A stretch of 64,000 bases of DNA from Anopheles merus. Its lineage: Eukaryota > Arthropoda > Insecta > Diptera > Culicidae. Below are positions 1 to 12,400 of this stretch, in pieces (positions within the stretch are counted from its first letter, which is position 1; each line of letters begins with the position of its first letter). The DNA lies in the NCBI RefSeq assembly GCF_017562075.2, contig NC_054083.1, positions 17,357,141 to 17,421,140 of the forward strand, written 5' to 3'. Both the position numbers and the translations under genes were made by a program. Below the pieces are notes generated by a model. It ran no database searches and was not told the DNA's origin. It saw nothing but the letters and a program-made list of their open reading frames with translations.

Positions 1-208
1 ATCATTTATAGATTTTGGTGCATCTAAAAGCCTCTGTAGAACTCGTTCAATGCATAGTATCAAATAAGAAAAGGGTAAATAATTTTCATTCTATCAATGT
101 ATAAATTCTATACTTTTAAAATCGGGTTAGAATATTTTTGAATGTCCAATAAAATTTTCATTTTACCAGGATTATTTATATCCTATTTTGTATTATTTAT
201 CCCATTCT

Positions 209-547
209 GTTCCGACCTTGAACCACTGGGCGTCTCCATCGGTATTGCACATTGTAGACGGACAATTTTACGCCTCGCGTCTCATGCCTTATTAGACTTG
301 TCTAGCGTACCGTTCTGTTATATATTTCATTTAAACATTAAGAGTTTGGTAATTGCTTATTTTCACATTATTTTTATTGTGTAAAAAATAAACTTTAAAT
401 GTTTTAAAGTACATGTTTCGCCATATTGTTATTAAACTAGTGGTTAATGAAAAAAACTGTTAACACTGGTTCAAATATATGGTGTACAATCGTCCATCTA
501 CAAAGTGCACATACAGATGGAGACGCCCAGTGGTTCAAGGTCAGAAC
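209..547. mobile_element. MITE-like element with ~60-bp terminal inverted repeats
   Basis: The left arm starts GTTCCGACCTTGAACCACTG. The right arm read backwards starts GTTCTGACCTTGAACCACTG. They continue through GGGCGTCTCCATC and TTGTAGA with a few mismatches and a one-base indel over about 60 bases. The 339-bp unit has no coding capacity. No clear target-site duplication is visible. Confidence 0.6.
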
Positions 548-879
548 TCATAAATAAAAAGTCACAATTAAATGCATAGTTAACGTTTGACATCAGTTGA
601 AGTGCAAAGGATTAAGATTCAGTCTTGTCCAAATAACAGTTTTATTAACATGCACCTTCTCTCGCATTGTGATCTAGCAGGGTGTTGAGCACTCACAAGT
701 TCCGCACAACAGAGATACATAATTTTATGTGCTTGCTTTAAAAAAGTATCTTCACGTCTAATTCAACATTTTTTTTATTTTATTAATACAAATACCTAAT
801 TTTAATTATATTTAAATTGTAAATTAGTGTTTGGGATTTTAAATAAATAAATAAGATGTACGTTGGTAATAGTGAAGAT

Positions 880-1080
880 CTTCTTCTTCTTTGGCTCAAC
901 AACCGATGCCGGTCAAGGCCTGCCAACCCACTTGTGGGGTTGGCTTTCAGTGACTTATTGATTTCCCCCCATAGCAGGATAGTCAGTCCTACGTATGGCG
1001 GCACGGTCTATTTGGGGCTTGAACCCATGACGGGCATGTTGTTAAGTCGTACAAGTTGACGACTGTACCATGAGACCGAC
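880..1080 (-). mobile_element. tRNA-derived SINE (SINE200-like), near full length
   Basis: Reverse copy. The (TCT)n tail complement is at 880-891 and the tRNA-like head ends at GAGACC (1,072-1,077). Read on its own strand, the head has an A-box-like TGGTACAGTCG and a B box GGTTCAAGCCC, then an unrelated body and an AGA-repeat tail. AGTGAAGAT at 871-879 recurs at 1,099-1,107, a probable 9-bp target-site duplication. It is very similar to the copy at 20,211. Confidence 0.8.
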
Positions 1081-1263
1081 CAACAGTGACAGTGAGACAG
1101 TGAAGATACGGTTTAAAAATAAATAAAGCACGACCTGTCATACACCGTGAAATACTAGTGTTGCCGTTTTTATTCTAATTATTTAGTTCTATGTACTGAT
1201 TATTTTATGTTACAGTAATGCGATCAATTTAGATGTTGGTTTAGGGCGTTTACAGTATGTACA

Positions 1264-1464
1264 CAGTGGTACAGTCGTCAACTCGTACGACGTAACAACA
1301 TGCCCGTCTTGGGTTCAAGTCCCGAATAGACCGTGTCCTAATAGGACGTAGGACTGACTATCCTGCTATGGTAATAAATAAGTCACTGAAATCCAAGCTC
1401 ACTTCACTAGTGGGTACTGGCAGGCCTTGACCGACAGCGGTTGTAGTGCCAACGATGAAGAAGA
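1264..1464 (+). mobile_element. tRNA-derived SINE, older copy
   Basis: Forward copy about 180 bp from the reverse copy at 880-1,080, so the two form an inverted pair. B box GGTTCAAGTCCC at 1,312-1,323. The body CTGACTATCCTGCTATGG and the 3' end with GAAGAAGA are present, with scattered substitutions that suggest greater age. Confidence 0.75.
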
Positions 1465-3269
1465 TGATGTTGGTTATGATTTAGTTTGAAACTAATTTTA
1501 GAGAAATATTAATCTTTGGAAGGTTCACAACATCTATATAACAATGTAAATTTACTCCGTTATGATTTTTACATTTCTGTCGTAATTTACTGTACCAGCA
1601 CTAGCAAATTGTTTGAAAAACGTTAAATTATCGAATTGTAGCTAATGATGTTAAATCTTAATAATTTTGAAGCCAAAATAGAATCCTTTTTCGATAGAAA
1701 ATATTAAGATCTACGAACAACATATTTTTATCCCGATGTTTGTATGGCCTGCCTCCACTGTGCAATGGTTGCAATTGCACTTCCCTTTTAGAATTGTAAA
1801 TAAAATTGGCCTTGAACTGAAAAAAAAACTAACACAGCTCGTCGGACCACACTTTTATCCGTAAAAGTAAGCCAAGAACACGCGTCAGAATCGTTGCATA
1901 GCGAATAACATCGATTGCGCACTGCAACACTGCCCCAACCTCGGTGTCACTTACAGCTTTCTTACAGCTGTGAAACGTGACTTTGGCAACGTGAAGAAAT
2001 GCCATTTGAAATGATCATTATTCCGTCCAAAGAACAGTTTTTCTACGTCCGTGGACGGACAGAGGACGTTAGTTCATCAGTGAGGTAAACAGTCCAAGGC
2101 AAACTGTTGCCGAGCAGTGTGGAAACCGGTCGTATTATAACGAGCACAATAATAATAGAAGCTGGGGGAATCCGGCCGTGATAGGGAAACAGGAAATGCA
2201 TTTTTACACAGAACGGGAACGGGAAGAAATGGACGCATACACGTGCCCCTGTTGCGTCACTTCATCTGACCAAGGTATAGTTGATTTGCCTTGGTAAAAG
2301 TTTATTGCACATCCACATTCGCATTCGTCATTGATCGTGCAGTTGCTGTTTTTTTTTTATTTCATTATAATCGATCACGTTTGTCCGAATGGATGGAAGC
2401 CATGTCTTGGCAATAGCCTTGATAAAATGTCACGTTTTCCATGCACTTTTGTGGCCAAAAAATATCAATAATTGGTAGATATTTCATAAAGTGATGTCAT
2501 CGAGGTTGTCATTGCTTCTAAAATAAGAAACTAATTCTGATTTGTCAGATCATTCTTAGTCGGATGCTTTGATAACGAAGAAGAATAAAATCTTAAGAAT
2601 GCACGCAATAGCATATTGACCGTACAAAAACATTTCATCAGCGTTGTGGGCGAAATGTGTTTTCCGTGCGTTTGTTTCCATTTATTTATTGATCCGATTT
2701 TGCGTCCCACGTTTCACGGTAGAGGACACGAATCGACTAGGGGTAAGGTAAGAAGTGGCGGAGGAAATGAAACAAAAAAAAACGAAACGGGAAGCACACA
2801 ATCTTCCAGTCGACCGAAACGGAAGCACCTGCCGGTACTTCATCGTCACAGTTGGACGAAGCAATGATACGATTTGAGGAATGCGTTCCCTGCCTGCAAG
2901 GTCGGTTCTAACCCCGGTAAAAAGGTGGCCAGTTTTACGAATCGTTGCTTCCCGGAACGTTTTGGGAATCCTTTTTTCAGCGAAGCTTCGTACGTGTGTG
3001 TGCTAGTATTTGTAACCGGGTACCCCCGGGGAGCAGCTTCTTTTGGGCTGCTGGGGACAGACCGGCACATCGATCCGGGAAAGCTTCGCGGTTCAATGAC
3101 AAATTGCGGACCTTTATTAATAGGGTATTAGAGGAAGAGTTAGAGAAGCAGTGGGTTAAAGGAAGGAATGGATTTGGCAGGGGCTTGTATTTTTACGCAG
3201 AATGGCTGTCGGAAGAAAAACAATGCAGAACAGAAAAGAATATGGTTCCGGTATACAGAAGGACCCTAC

Positions 3270-3410
3270 CTGTAGGATTCCGTACTTCAGCTCGATGTCG
3301 AGGAACGTGTATTCTTTCGCGTGGGCTGGCCGGTTCGTGGCGACACTGTTCGGGCAGTGCTGACCGGAAGCTCCCGTGCTCGGTGGCCCTGTAATTGTTC
3401 CGCCAGCTTC
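3270..3410 (-). CDS. SCYL2: SCYL2 homologue exon 4
   Basis: 47 codons from EAGGTITGPPSTGASG to LDIELKYGILQ, then the donor GTAGGG. KEYTFLDIELKYGILQ corresponds to human DYKLYDVETKYGLLQV, just before the catalytic-loop region. I chose the acceptor GCGAGCCAG at 3,411 because it is phase 0 and follows a long CT-rich tract. A second AG at 3,389 would break the phase. The Gly/Ser/Thr/Asn-rich first 30 residues form a linker where the human protein has a short one. The next exon is not found in 1-3,269. Confidence 0.85.
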
Positions 3411-6400
3411 CTGGCTCGCGGAAGCATGAAGAAATCGCGCAGCGTAGAAAGAAAGAGAAAGAAAACAGATTATTCGTAGGTGGAAAACGGCTGGCGGAAG
3501 TAATTGGCGGTCATATTGGAAAATCGAACTGCCGAAAGAAAGGCTTGATTTTTCGCCCTCGTTTCCCAGAAATCGTAGCTTTGCGAGATCGTATTTCGTT
3601 TCTTCCTTTGGGGATATTTGCAATAATGTTGCTCACGGTAGATGTATTGAGAAAATATTCCCAATTCAAGCAAAGAGATGTTTGCGCTAACGCACGATAT
3701 TTGTAAAAGATTTCGAAAGTAGAACAAATATGGCGAAGCCCATGTGGTTGCGCAGTGATTATTGAGAAATTATCATTCCGCATCGTCCATGCGGGCATTC
3801 TCCACGGGTACACCTCGACTGATCAGTGGTTTTGATGGACAGGTTTCGAAGGACTACTGATTACGCTTGTTGCTCCACAAGGATCACCCACCTCCGTCCC
3901 GAGGCTTCAGTCGAGGTTTTGGTTGTTCGATCGGCTCTTTACATTGTTCCCCACAGGTAGGTCACGTTTTCTGCCCTTCGCCCAAGCAACGGACAATACA
4001 ATCCGGGGAGTCTATTGATAGCCACGACCGTTGATGACGGTCGTTTAGAGCTTCGATAATGATCACCGATGTTGACGATAATGGCGCTAAGGTGATTCAT
4101 GCCCGATCTATCGACCATCACATAAATCCACCCATAATGGTCACCCATGCCCACCGTGTCGCACCGGAGGTGGGAACCCGTGGCGCACAACAAGGAAGCA
4201 GACCGCAACCGTCAGGGCCTATGTGTACCAACCGGCAGGTGTGAAGGCATGGCGTGGCAATCGGAAATAGCATACCATTTGTCAAAATGCCTGCTGCCTC
4301 TTCCCGAAACCATCTAGCGAGACCATCCATTTAGCTTGTTTGCTGAACTCCATTGGGAATGTGTGTGTGTATGAGTATATGGGTTATGTTTGTGGTTTGA
4401 ACGGTCTCCCCTGACGTCTCACCCGAAACCCGTAGATCTTTATCTGTAAGAACGATACCAATAATTGATACACCATAAAACCTCGTTGCCATAGGTTCAA
4501 GGGGTTTGTGCGGTCTTCTTCGGAGAAATCGAAGCACAATTCACCGCCAGTTGCGAGGGGTTTAGTGGCTGAGTTTGTGGTTGAATTGTTTACGTTGGAC
4601 GGTGGCACCAACGGTCGATTGGTCCTGATTTGTCATTTTGGTCAGATGAAACCATCGCGGTGTAGGATGCAGCAGGAGGTGGAGATCGAATCACAAAAAT
4701 AACGACATATTGAATGTTGTGGTTTTAAAAGCGATTTGACAACATGGAGTACCCAACGCTCGTTATTGTGAATGTGCAAACAATGTGCAATTGGTAACGA
4801 TCTCAATATTCAATCTGCGGTTGAGTGAGGTTGAGTTTGAGTGATTTGTTCTTTCCATGGCTCAGGTGTATGCAATTGTTCACGTGGAGTGTGTTGAAGA
4901 GCAAATGACACGGGGCCACTCTTGTCAATATGAGTTTAATTGAATTGTATTACTTTATGCTCTTTTGTGAGATTTTTTTAGCCTTTTGATAGTATACTTC
5001 GTATTCATTTTTATAGACATGTGCTGTGTCATGAGTTTCCAATTTCGATACTTACAATTTGATAGGTCTAAAGCGATGTAACCTGTTTTATCTTCCTTCA
5101 ATTAATACATTAACCTACTTTAATCGCTTTTCTACGAATAGCGTTCTGCTTTGTAGATCGTACTTCTTTAGACGATATTGCACATTGTGTGTATTGTAAT
5201 GTACAGAAAAATGCTTTGAAGCATCCTTGTATCATGTATCTTGCATCTCTAGAGTAACTATTATCACAAACAATTTTGTAGCAGCTTAACGATTACTCAA
5301 CTTCCAAGAAGGTCATGAAGATGGAATAATATGTTAATTCCAATTTCTTCAGTTTATCTTCCAAGATGCAAAGTTTAACAACGCGAAGACTTACAATGTG
5401 ACGAAAGGCAACGAAAACAAAAAAAATGAAAACCAATAACAGCGGTTGATGTTTTATTAGACCATACGCCATCCTTCTCGTAGTTTTACAAGAGCGGTGA
5501 GCACAAAAATAGAAAATAAAAGCTACATTATGAAATCAAGAAGTTATGCTATACCTTTTTTACTTCATGACGTTTTTGTCTATCACTCGCGCCTTAGTTT
5601 AGTAAAAAAGTGTAACAAGTTTTCTACTGCTTCGTGATCCATAAAAATTTCGTACCACGAAAGGTTTTTTTTTTTGACTCAACTCAGACAGTTTATTATG
5701 CTATGTTATTCATGGTAGGTTTGAGGGTGAGGCTTAAACAATATGTTATGTCTTCAACTGAACTTTTTAATGAATCCATATAGTACTGCATTGTTTATTA
5801 ATGACAAATAATTGTTAAACAAGTCAGCAAATGCAGCCAATGAAAGAACTCTACATTTTGAACCTAATTTAGTAGCACTAGCAAAATCTTAATGATTGGT
5901 TTTGTTTGTAATTACCCTTATTGCGTCCCGTAAACTTTCTTTCTCGGCCTAGTGAATTAAAACTGACATGGTTTTTAAAGCGGCTAACGTCAAAGAAAAA
6001 GGTCGGACTTTTATTCAAGAGTTGCAAATATGGTGCTAAAAACAGTCGTGCTTCAGCTAAGGGCGTGAGAAAGTGACGTTGCTCATCTTTGCGCTTTTAC
6101 AGGGTTTTCCAAAAGAACTAAAGACCACGGAACACTTTGACGAATCTGCGGGAGTCAATCGCAAGACTGCGGAACGATACTTGAAAACGTTGACGATACC
6201 GGGATCTACGGATTTGCATCGCAAGACTATAGCCTAAATTTATAAAATTTCAAATTTTACGTTTTTTGAGTGTGCATCAATAATTCATTCGCTTACAAAC
6301 AAATAAAAAGCCAGAAAAAGTGTGCCGCAGTCTTACGATACAAATTCCCAGATCCCGGTATCGTCAACGTTTTCAAGTATCGTTCCACAGTCTTGCGATT

Positions 6401-9400
6401 GACTCCTGCAGATTCGTCAAAGTGTTCCGCGATCTTGAGTTCTATCGGAAACCCCCTGTATCAACTCGGATAAGAGTGCCGAGAGCGGGAGAGAGAACTC
6501 ACCCAACCATTTCCCTAGCCTAAGCCTGCGTCATTGCGCACAAGCTTTGATACAGCGCCATCTAATATTAATACTAACAAAACTGTTTACACTAACGCTT
6601 AGGTTCATCGAGTTTAACTGCTAAATGAAAAAAACGTAGGTTAGGTAAATTGGAGAGAGATTCCGGAACGATTGAAGGATACATGTTTTTCACAACTAAA
6701 GCAAAGTGAAAGATTAAAACAATCAGTTATAAATTTGATTGAACATCACAAGGATGGGAAGGGATCACGAGGATGAGGTGTAGAAAAACTATTTATAGAA
6801 TTATAAATAGTTCAATCAACGGAATTTTTGAAGATTCTAACCTAGTGTTTTGAAAAAAAATTGACAAATTTATATTGTTCAATATGAACAAAAAATAAAC
6901 TACTGCTATTAATTACTGTCACATGACTAAAATATCACTAAAAATCGAATTTCAATGTACTAATCACCAAAGAGTTTTTAAGAAAGTTTTAAGTTCAACT
7001 ATCATACCCGCAAATTTAGTACCTAGGTTTATTTCGAATTTGAGTTGGGGAATAGTTATCAAAAAGAAAGTATTTGTATGACAAAAGTGGGTATTAAACA
7101 AAATTGTAATAAATTCAATAGTTGATGTACATTTGAAGTGCAGCTATGCATTGCGTTCTGTTACGTTAAGTACCTGTTTGATTGGAAAAACATCACTTAA
7201 TATCCCTGTACTGTTCACCAACAACCCTACAGTTGATTTGATTTCAAACTAACAGTACTCATACGCTATTGCAAGTCATTCACATTCCTCGTGCACAAAC
7301 ACGATATCTTTAAGATATCAAACGAGAACACGCTTCAAGAGTGAAGACTTTGATGTATTGGCTTACTTAGCTCCATGTGACTGGCAACTTTCAGTCAAAA
7401 TGCTTCTATACACAAACACAACAGCAATTGAGCAATCAATCACATCAAACGATGTCTTAATGTGTAATGGCGTTATTGTTGCTCCTTCTACCAATCTACA
7501 CAATACAGGGAACAGGATTATCTAGGACGCTTCCCGGCATGGTGAAAATTATTACATTTAAACCATACCTTCTAACCAATTTTCCTGCAACGTGTTGAGC
7601 GTCCCGCCAGAACCCCGCTTTCCCAGAATGATGCAGCACTGCGAATAAAGGCACATTAGCATACGGTGCTGTAGCATGTGCTTGCATAAATGTAATCTGT
7701 TGGCTTTGGTGCGGAAAATGGTTTACTAGTTGCAGCAACGAACGGAGTCGGAGGATTTCGTGAGAAGTGTGTTGGTGTGCGGTATTGCTTTAAAAATTCA
7801 TTACCCTTCGTCCGTCCGCCTCCCTGCACCTGGGCCCTAGGGCCCGGTAATGCAACTGTCGATCCTGACGCCTTGCGCATAAATGGGGGGGTAACAATCA
7901 AGCGCAAAGTGCACTCAGCGTAGCGAAGCATTCTTGCACCGTGCCCTGGACATGGTCTTGAGTCAGACCTGGTAAACCTGGTGCCGTTTGCTGAGGGAGG
8001 CGCGCGAACCTGCAGGTGGTTCTTAATTCCTTAAATAATCCTTCGTGTAGTCATCCGTGGAAACACGCCAAGGAGGCAAGGATTACAGCTCAGTCGGTGC
8101 AGCGCGCACGCTACAGGTGTGGCCCACGGTGCGGTTAGCTGCATCGCGTGCCACGTACTGGTGCGGCGGGTTTATGCAGCATGCCGACACGAATGCTCTC
8201 TTAGCTAACGGAGGTAGCTGCAAGAAAAGTATCACTTTCAACAAAGTACCATCAATGAGCCGCAAAGGTAATGAGCAGGGCACGCCGGGCGAGCGTACCC
8301 ATTGTGTCCCTATCAATATCCCACCCAAGTGTACCCGTGTCTGGAAAAGCAGACAGCACCGATGTAAGGGCATGGTGTGGCTTGATAAATTTACCACCAC
8401 ACAAAGATGCCGAGATGCCCGAGACGTATGGTATGTGTGGTTTATGCATTACTGGAATGTACGTTTTTTTCCTCTCTCCACCGAACAGTGACATACTCCA
8501 ACATTGCTGTGTGAAATGTTTACAGTACCGATACCGACGGGAAAATGATACAATCCAGGTGTTGGAATATGGACAAGATGGAAACTTTTGCAAAACATAG
8601 TTGAACAAGAGTCTCATAAAAATCAACAACAACACAGGGCAATATAGACGATGGTGGTAGTGCTCTAAACAACTTCAACCTGACAGCCAGTCACTTGCCC
8701 GGGTTGGATGGATACCGGGACACCATGAATGTACAGCATGGAATGTGCACTTTTCCATCAGTTTTCAAGTGGTAATAGTATCGCTACAAATGCTACATTC
8801 TTCTTCTTTCTTTTTTCTTTGCTACACCATACACGCGCATACAAGGGTTGACCGTTTTCATTGAAACATTACCCCCCTTTTGTATGGGTCATGGGTTGTT
8901 GAGTATTTGAAAGTACAGTCAAGCATTTCTCCCGTTCCTCGTATTTACAGTGGCCATTTACATACTTGACCGAAATGTTTTAGATTTGATGAGTATGTGG
9001 AATGAAATTGTTAAAAAAAAACAAACGCATTCACCTTCAAAGCGCTTTCACTTGATTCGGATTGGATCGATCGACCATTGAAGAAGAGTAGAGTGTCCTT
9101 GAGTGATAATTGCACGAAGAATGTAGAACGATAATGAATTTAATCTAGCGACGCTAGAACGTAGCGGCTAGCAATCAGAAAGGAGCGAAATGGAGCAGCT
9201 CCAATTAATTAGGAATTGCTGCTCGGCCATGCATCGGTGAGTGGGAATGGATCGATTTCTATTTTCGCCTAACGTTACCGAGCACGACCGTCCATTACTT
9301 TTGATGCTGCCTCCGGCTTGCCTGGTGCTGGTCATCCGAAGTCCCCGCCCAGCGGGATTCAGGTAGTAAAGTGTGGCCTAATGTTGCAGGGTTAAAGGTG

Positions 9401-12400
9401 TGGTACAGATTTTGGGAGCGCATGGTAGCGTTTCGATCGACTATATTCGTTATACAGACACACACACACCAACACGGACGGCTGACCACGGGAAGTGGAA
9501 TGGCAGCATGGTGCTAGGCGGCTAGACGAACAAACCGGAAAGGCATCGAAATTAATGAGCCTACTACATGCATGCACTTGGGGAATTTCTGTGCCATTTG
9601 GTGCGCGTTCACCAGTTTCGGCAGCGGAAGGAGTCATTCCCCGCTGGCATTGGGGGGTTTGGACCGTTAGTTTGCACCGAATCCGGCTGGTAGGTAGACA
9701 GAGGCTGGCTGTGCGGAAACGAGTGAATTGCACCATTCGATGGAAGTGCTACGGATGTAATGTTTGGCTTTCGGTGCGGTTCGAGTGCTCGGTAATTTGG
9801 TTGACGAACGATATTCGATATTATTGCTGTAATTTTGCGCCTTGCCATAACAAGTGAAATTATTTATCGTTATGGTGTAGGCTGCACAGAGCACGCCCGT
9901 ACGTGTGTCTGCACAATTTATTAAAATGAGCTCAGTTTTGTTTATGCTTTAGCAAACATGCATCAGCAAATTATATGATTAATGATATCTGTAACCAATA
10001 GTAAGATACGGGATTGGGCGCGATTACGATGTTTGTTATTTGTGAAACTTTAACATTTTTTCGTTTATAAAATCAGTATCAGAAAAACGAGTAGCAAAAC
10101 GTAGTTATTGAATGTGTTTTGTGTAGTGTTTTGATGTTATTTTATTATAATTTTACAAACATTGGGGCTTTTTCCGTTTTAAGTTCGTAGGCTGAAATTT
10201 CAGCCTGTCAGCTATTTGCATCGTATAGCAGTTTTCCAGCAGCTATCAAAGTCAGTATGGTATACAGGTGGGCTTATTCCAAGGTGTATGAATTTAGAAG
10301 GCTGATTTTTATCGTTTCTGTTTCTGAATGAAGATTTCAAGAGTGTTTTGTGTATTCGTCAAACCTCGAGAAAGCAGCTTGTTTGAACAAAAGTTTTCAC
10401 CCATCCTGATTTCACCAGATTTCTTGGGATAAATGTAAACACCACCATTGTTTGCCATTTTTCGAGCAGGTACTCGAATCTAATTTTAGTTTTGAGGCTA
10501 GAATAATCTAGACTGAAAATTGTAGAATAGTTTTATGTGTGGTTTTGTATGGAGTGTTTACATGATTACAGCCTCCAACTGTCAAACTCCATACAAAAAA
10601 ACTAACTAGAATCGTGAAAGGCCCCATTATTTTGTCATATACTACATATGCACCGCCATGCATTAAAAAGCCATCTGTTTCAAGTGTTTATTTTTTTAAA
10701 TTTATTAATGCTTTGTAAGCTGATTTAGGTCGCGGTTGATTCTTTTGTTAAAAGTAATGCTAATGCTCAGACATTAGCGTAGGTGTAGATGCCACGTGAT
10801 GACACAGTATCATTCTAACGGCAAACGCAATAGCCGGCAAGTACGTTGCTCTTGGCTAATCGAATCTAAATGATGCCAACATGCGAGCACTTCCGTACTC
10901 GAGCACAAATTGCACTGGTTAAAATGATAACGCTGCTTCTTGATGTGATTTTAAGTATATTTTATTTTTCCAATGAGTGTTTGAATGATTTAAGATTTTG
11001 AGAATATTTAGTGTGCAAACGTAGATGATTGAAGTATATATCTTGTTGTTGGTTGAATTGTTTTAAACTTTTTTTCATCGAAAATAAAATTCAATTCTAA
11101 CTAAATAACCTCTACATACAATTAACAAAAAAGGATAAAAAATTGTCTTCTGGAATCGCACAACCTTCGAAACTATCATGAAAAACGAAAGAGTAAGGCA
11201 ATGAAAAGCTACCAATGAAATCCATAAGTCACTGAAAGCCAACTCCACAGGTACAGGCAAGGCCTTGACCGACAACAGCTCTTGAGCACAAAAAGAAGAA
11301 TATATGATGGTGGTGTTTGGTTAATGAATTATTAATCAGGAAAACGTTATGTATCATACAATATTCTGTTTTTTTTGTTTTAAATTAAATTTTGCGTTGC
11401 TTTTCAAACATATTGATTTAGGTTGATTTATATCACTTCTGCCTCTGAATGAATAGTTTAAAAGTGTTTTTTGTATTTGTCAGGTTACCAGAGGTTTGCC
11501 TGTTTGAGCAAAAAATTTCACCCTCAGGTACTCGAATCTGATTTTAGATTTGAGGCTGAAAATCGCAGGCTAGTTTTGTGTGTGGTTTTGTATGGAGTGT
11601 TGACATGATTTTAGCCGATAAACTGTCAAACTGCACATAAAAAGCAAGCTAGTATCGTGAAAGGCCCCATTTTTAGCAGGGTTGCAAAACTGTATAACTC
11701 ATAATAACAAAATATATTGATATTGCAATGGATGCATGGTTTTCGTTAACCAAAACGCTGCCAGCCGTTGCCAAAAACTCGAAACAAACACCGACCATGT
11801 TCAAAAATGCGCCGATTCGTGTTTCACCTAAAGCACTAATGCACCTGGCTGTTCCATTTCGGCTCTCGCAAACAACCTCGTGTTTAACTGTTTGTTTTGT
11901 TTCCCCACTCACTGGATAACGAATGCCGTCGTTCATCATAAAAAGCTCACCGGAACAGGGAGCAAACTTTTCCATCCTTAATGGTCAAATCGAAAGGGAG
12001 GAAATTTCCGGAGACATCCATCTATCGTTCCATCTATCCGGCCATCTATCGTGCGCTCATTAGCTTCATTATGCGAGTGAATAGTCATGAAAGGAAATGA
12101 GTTAGAACGAGATAATCACCGTTCCGCACGATTGTGTGGCCGGTGTCGTTCCGTGCTGGTCTCGGTCCATTACACCGGTAACAAAAGAAACACTCGAATT
12201 AATACCGCCCATCCTACTGCTCTCCCTTGCCATCCGGCGCAATCAGTAATGGAGCGAGCACTGAAAGAGTTTTCCTTATTGTTTACGCACCTCCGCTAAA
12301 ATGTTGGGAGGCAACGTGGGAATGGCGTATTTTGCTGTAGCAAATAGGACTGGAATCTCTAGTTCGCAGCAGCAGCAGCAGCAGCAGCAACAGCGTGACA

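Larger units (their letters stand above)
1..3269. other. SCYL2 intron 4 (continues left)
   Basis: No further kinase exon is recognisable between the exon 4 donor and the window edge, so intron 4 is at least 3.27 kb. It holds a TIR element (209-547) and an inverted SINE pair (880-1,464). From 1,470 to 3,269 I see only unique AT-rich to mixed sequence without a supportable gene. Confidence 0.6.

Noticed and set aside
856..1059. Open frame with a LVGLAFSDLLISPHSRIVSPTYGG-type translation
   Set aside because: It is the translation of the SINE; the same peptide appears wherever the SINE occurs (for example 20,286 and 51,400).
3388..3390. Acceptor TTACAG at 3,389 for SCYL2 exon 4
   Set aside because: It would leave exon 4 one base out of phase with exon 3. 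The AG at 3,411 keeps phase 0 and has the better pyrimidine tract.
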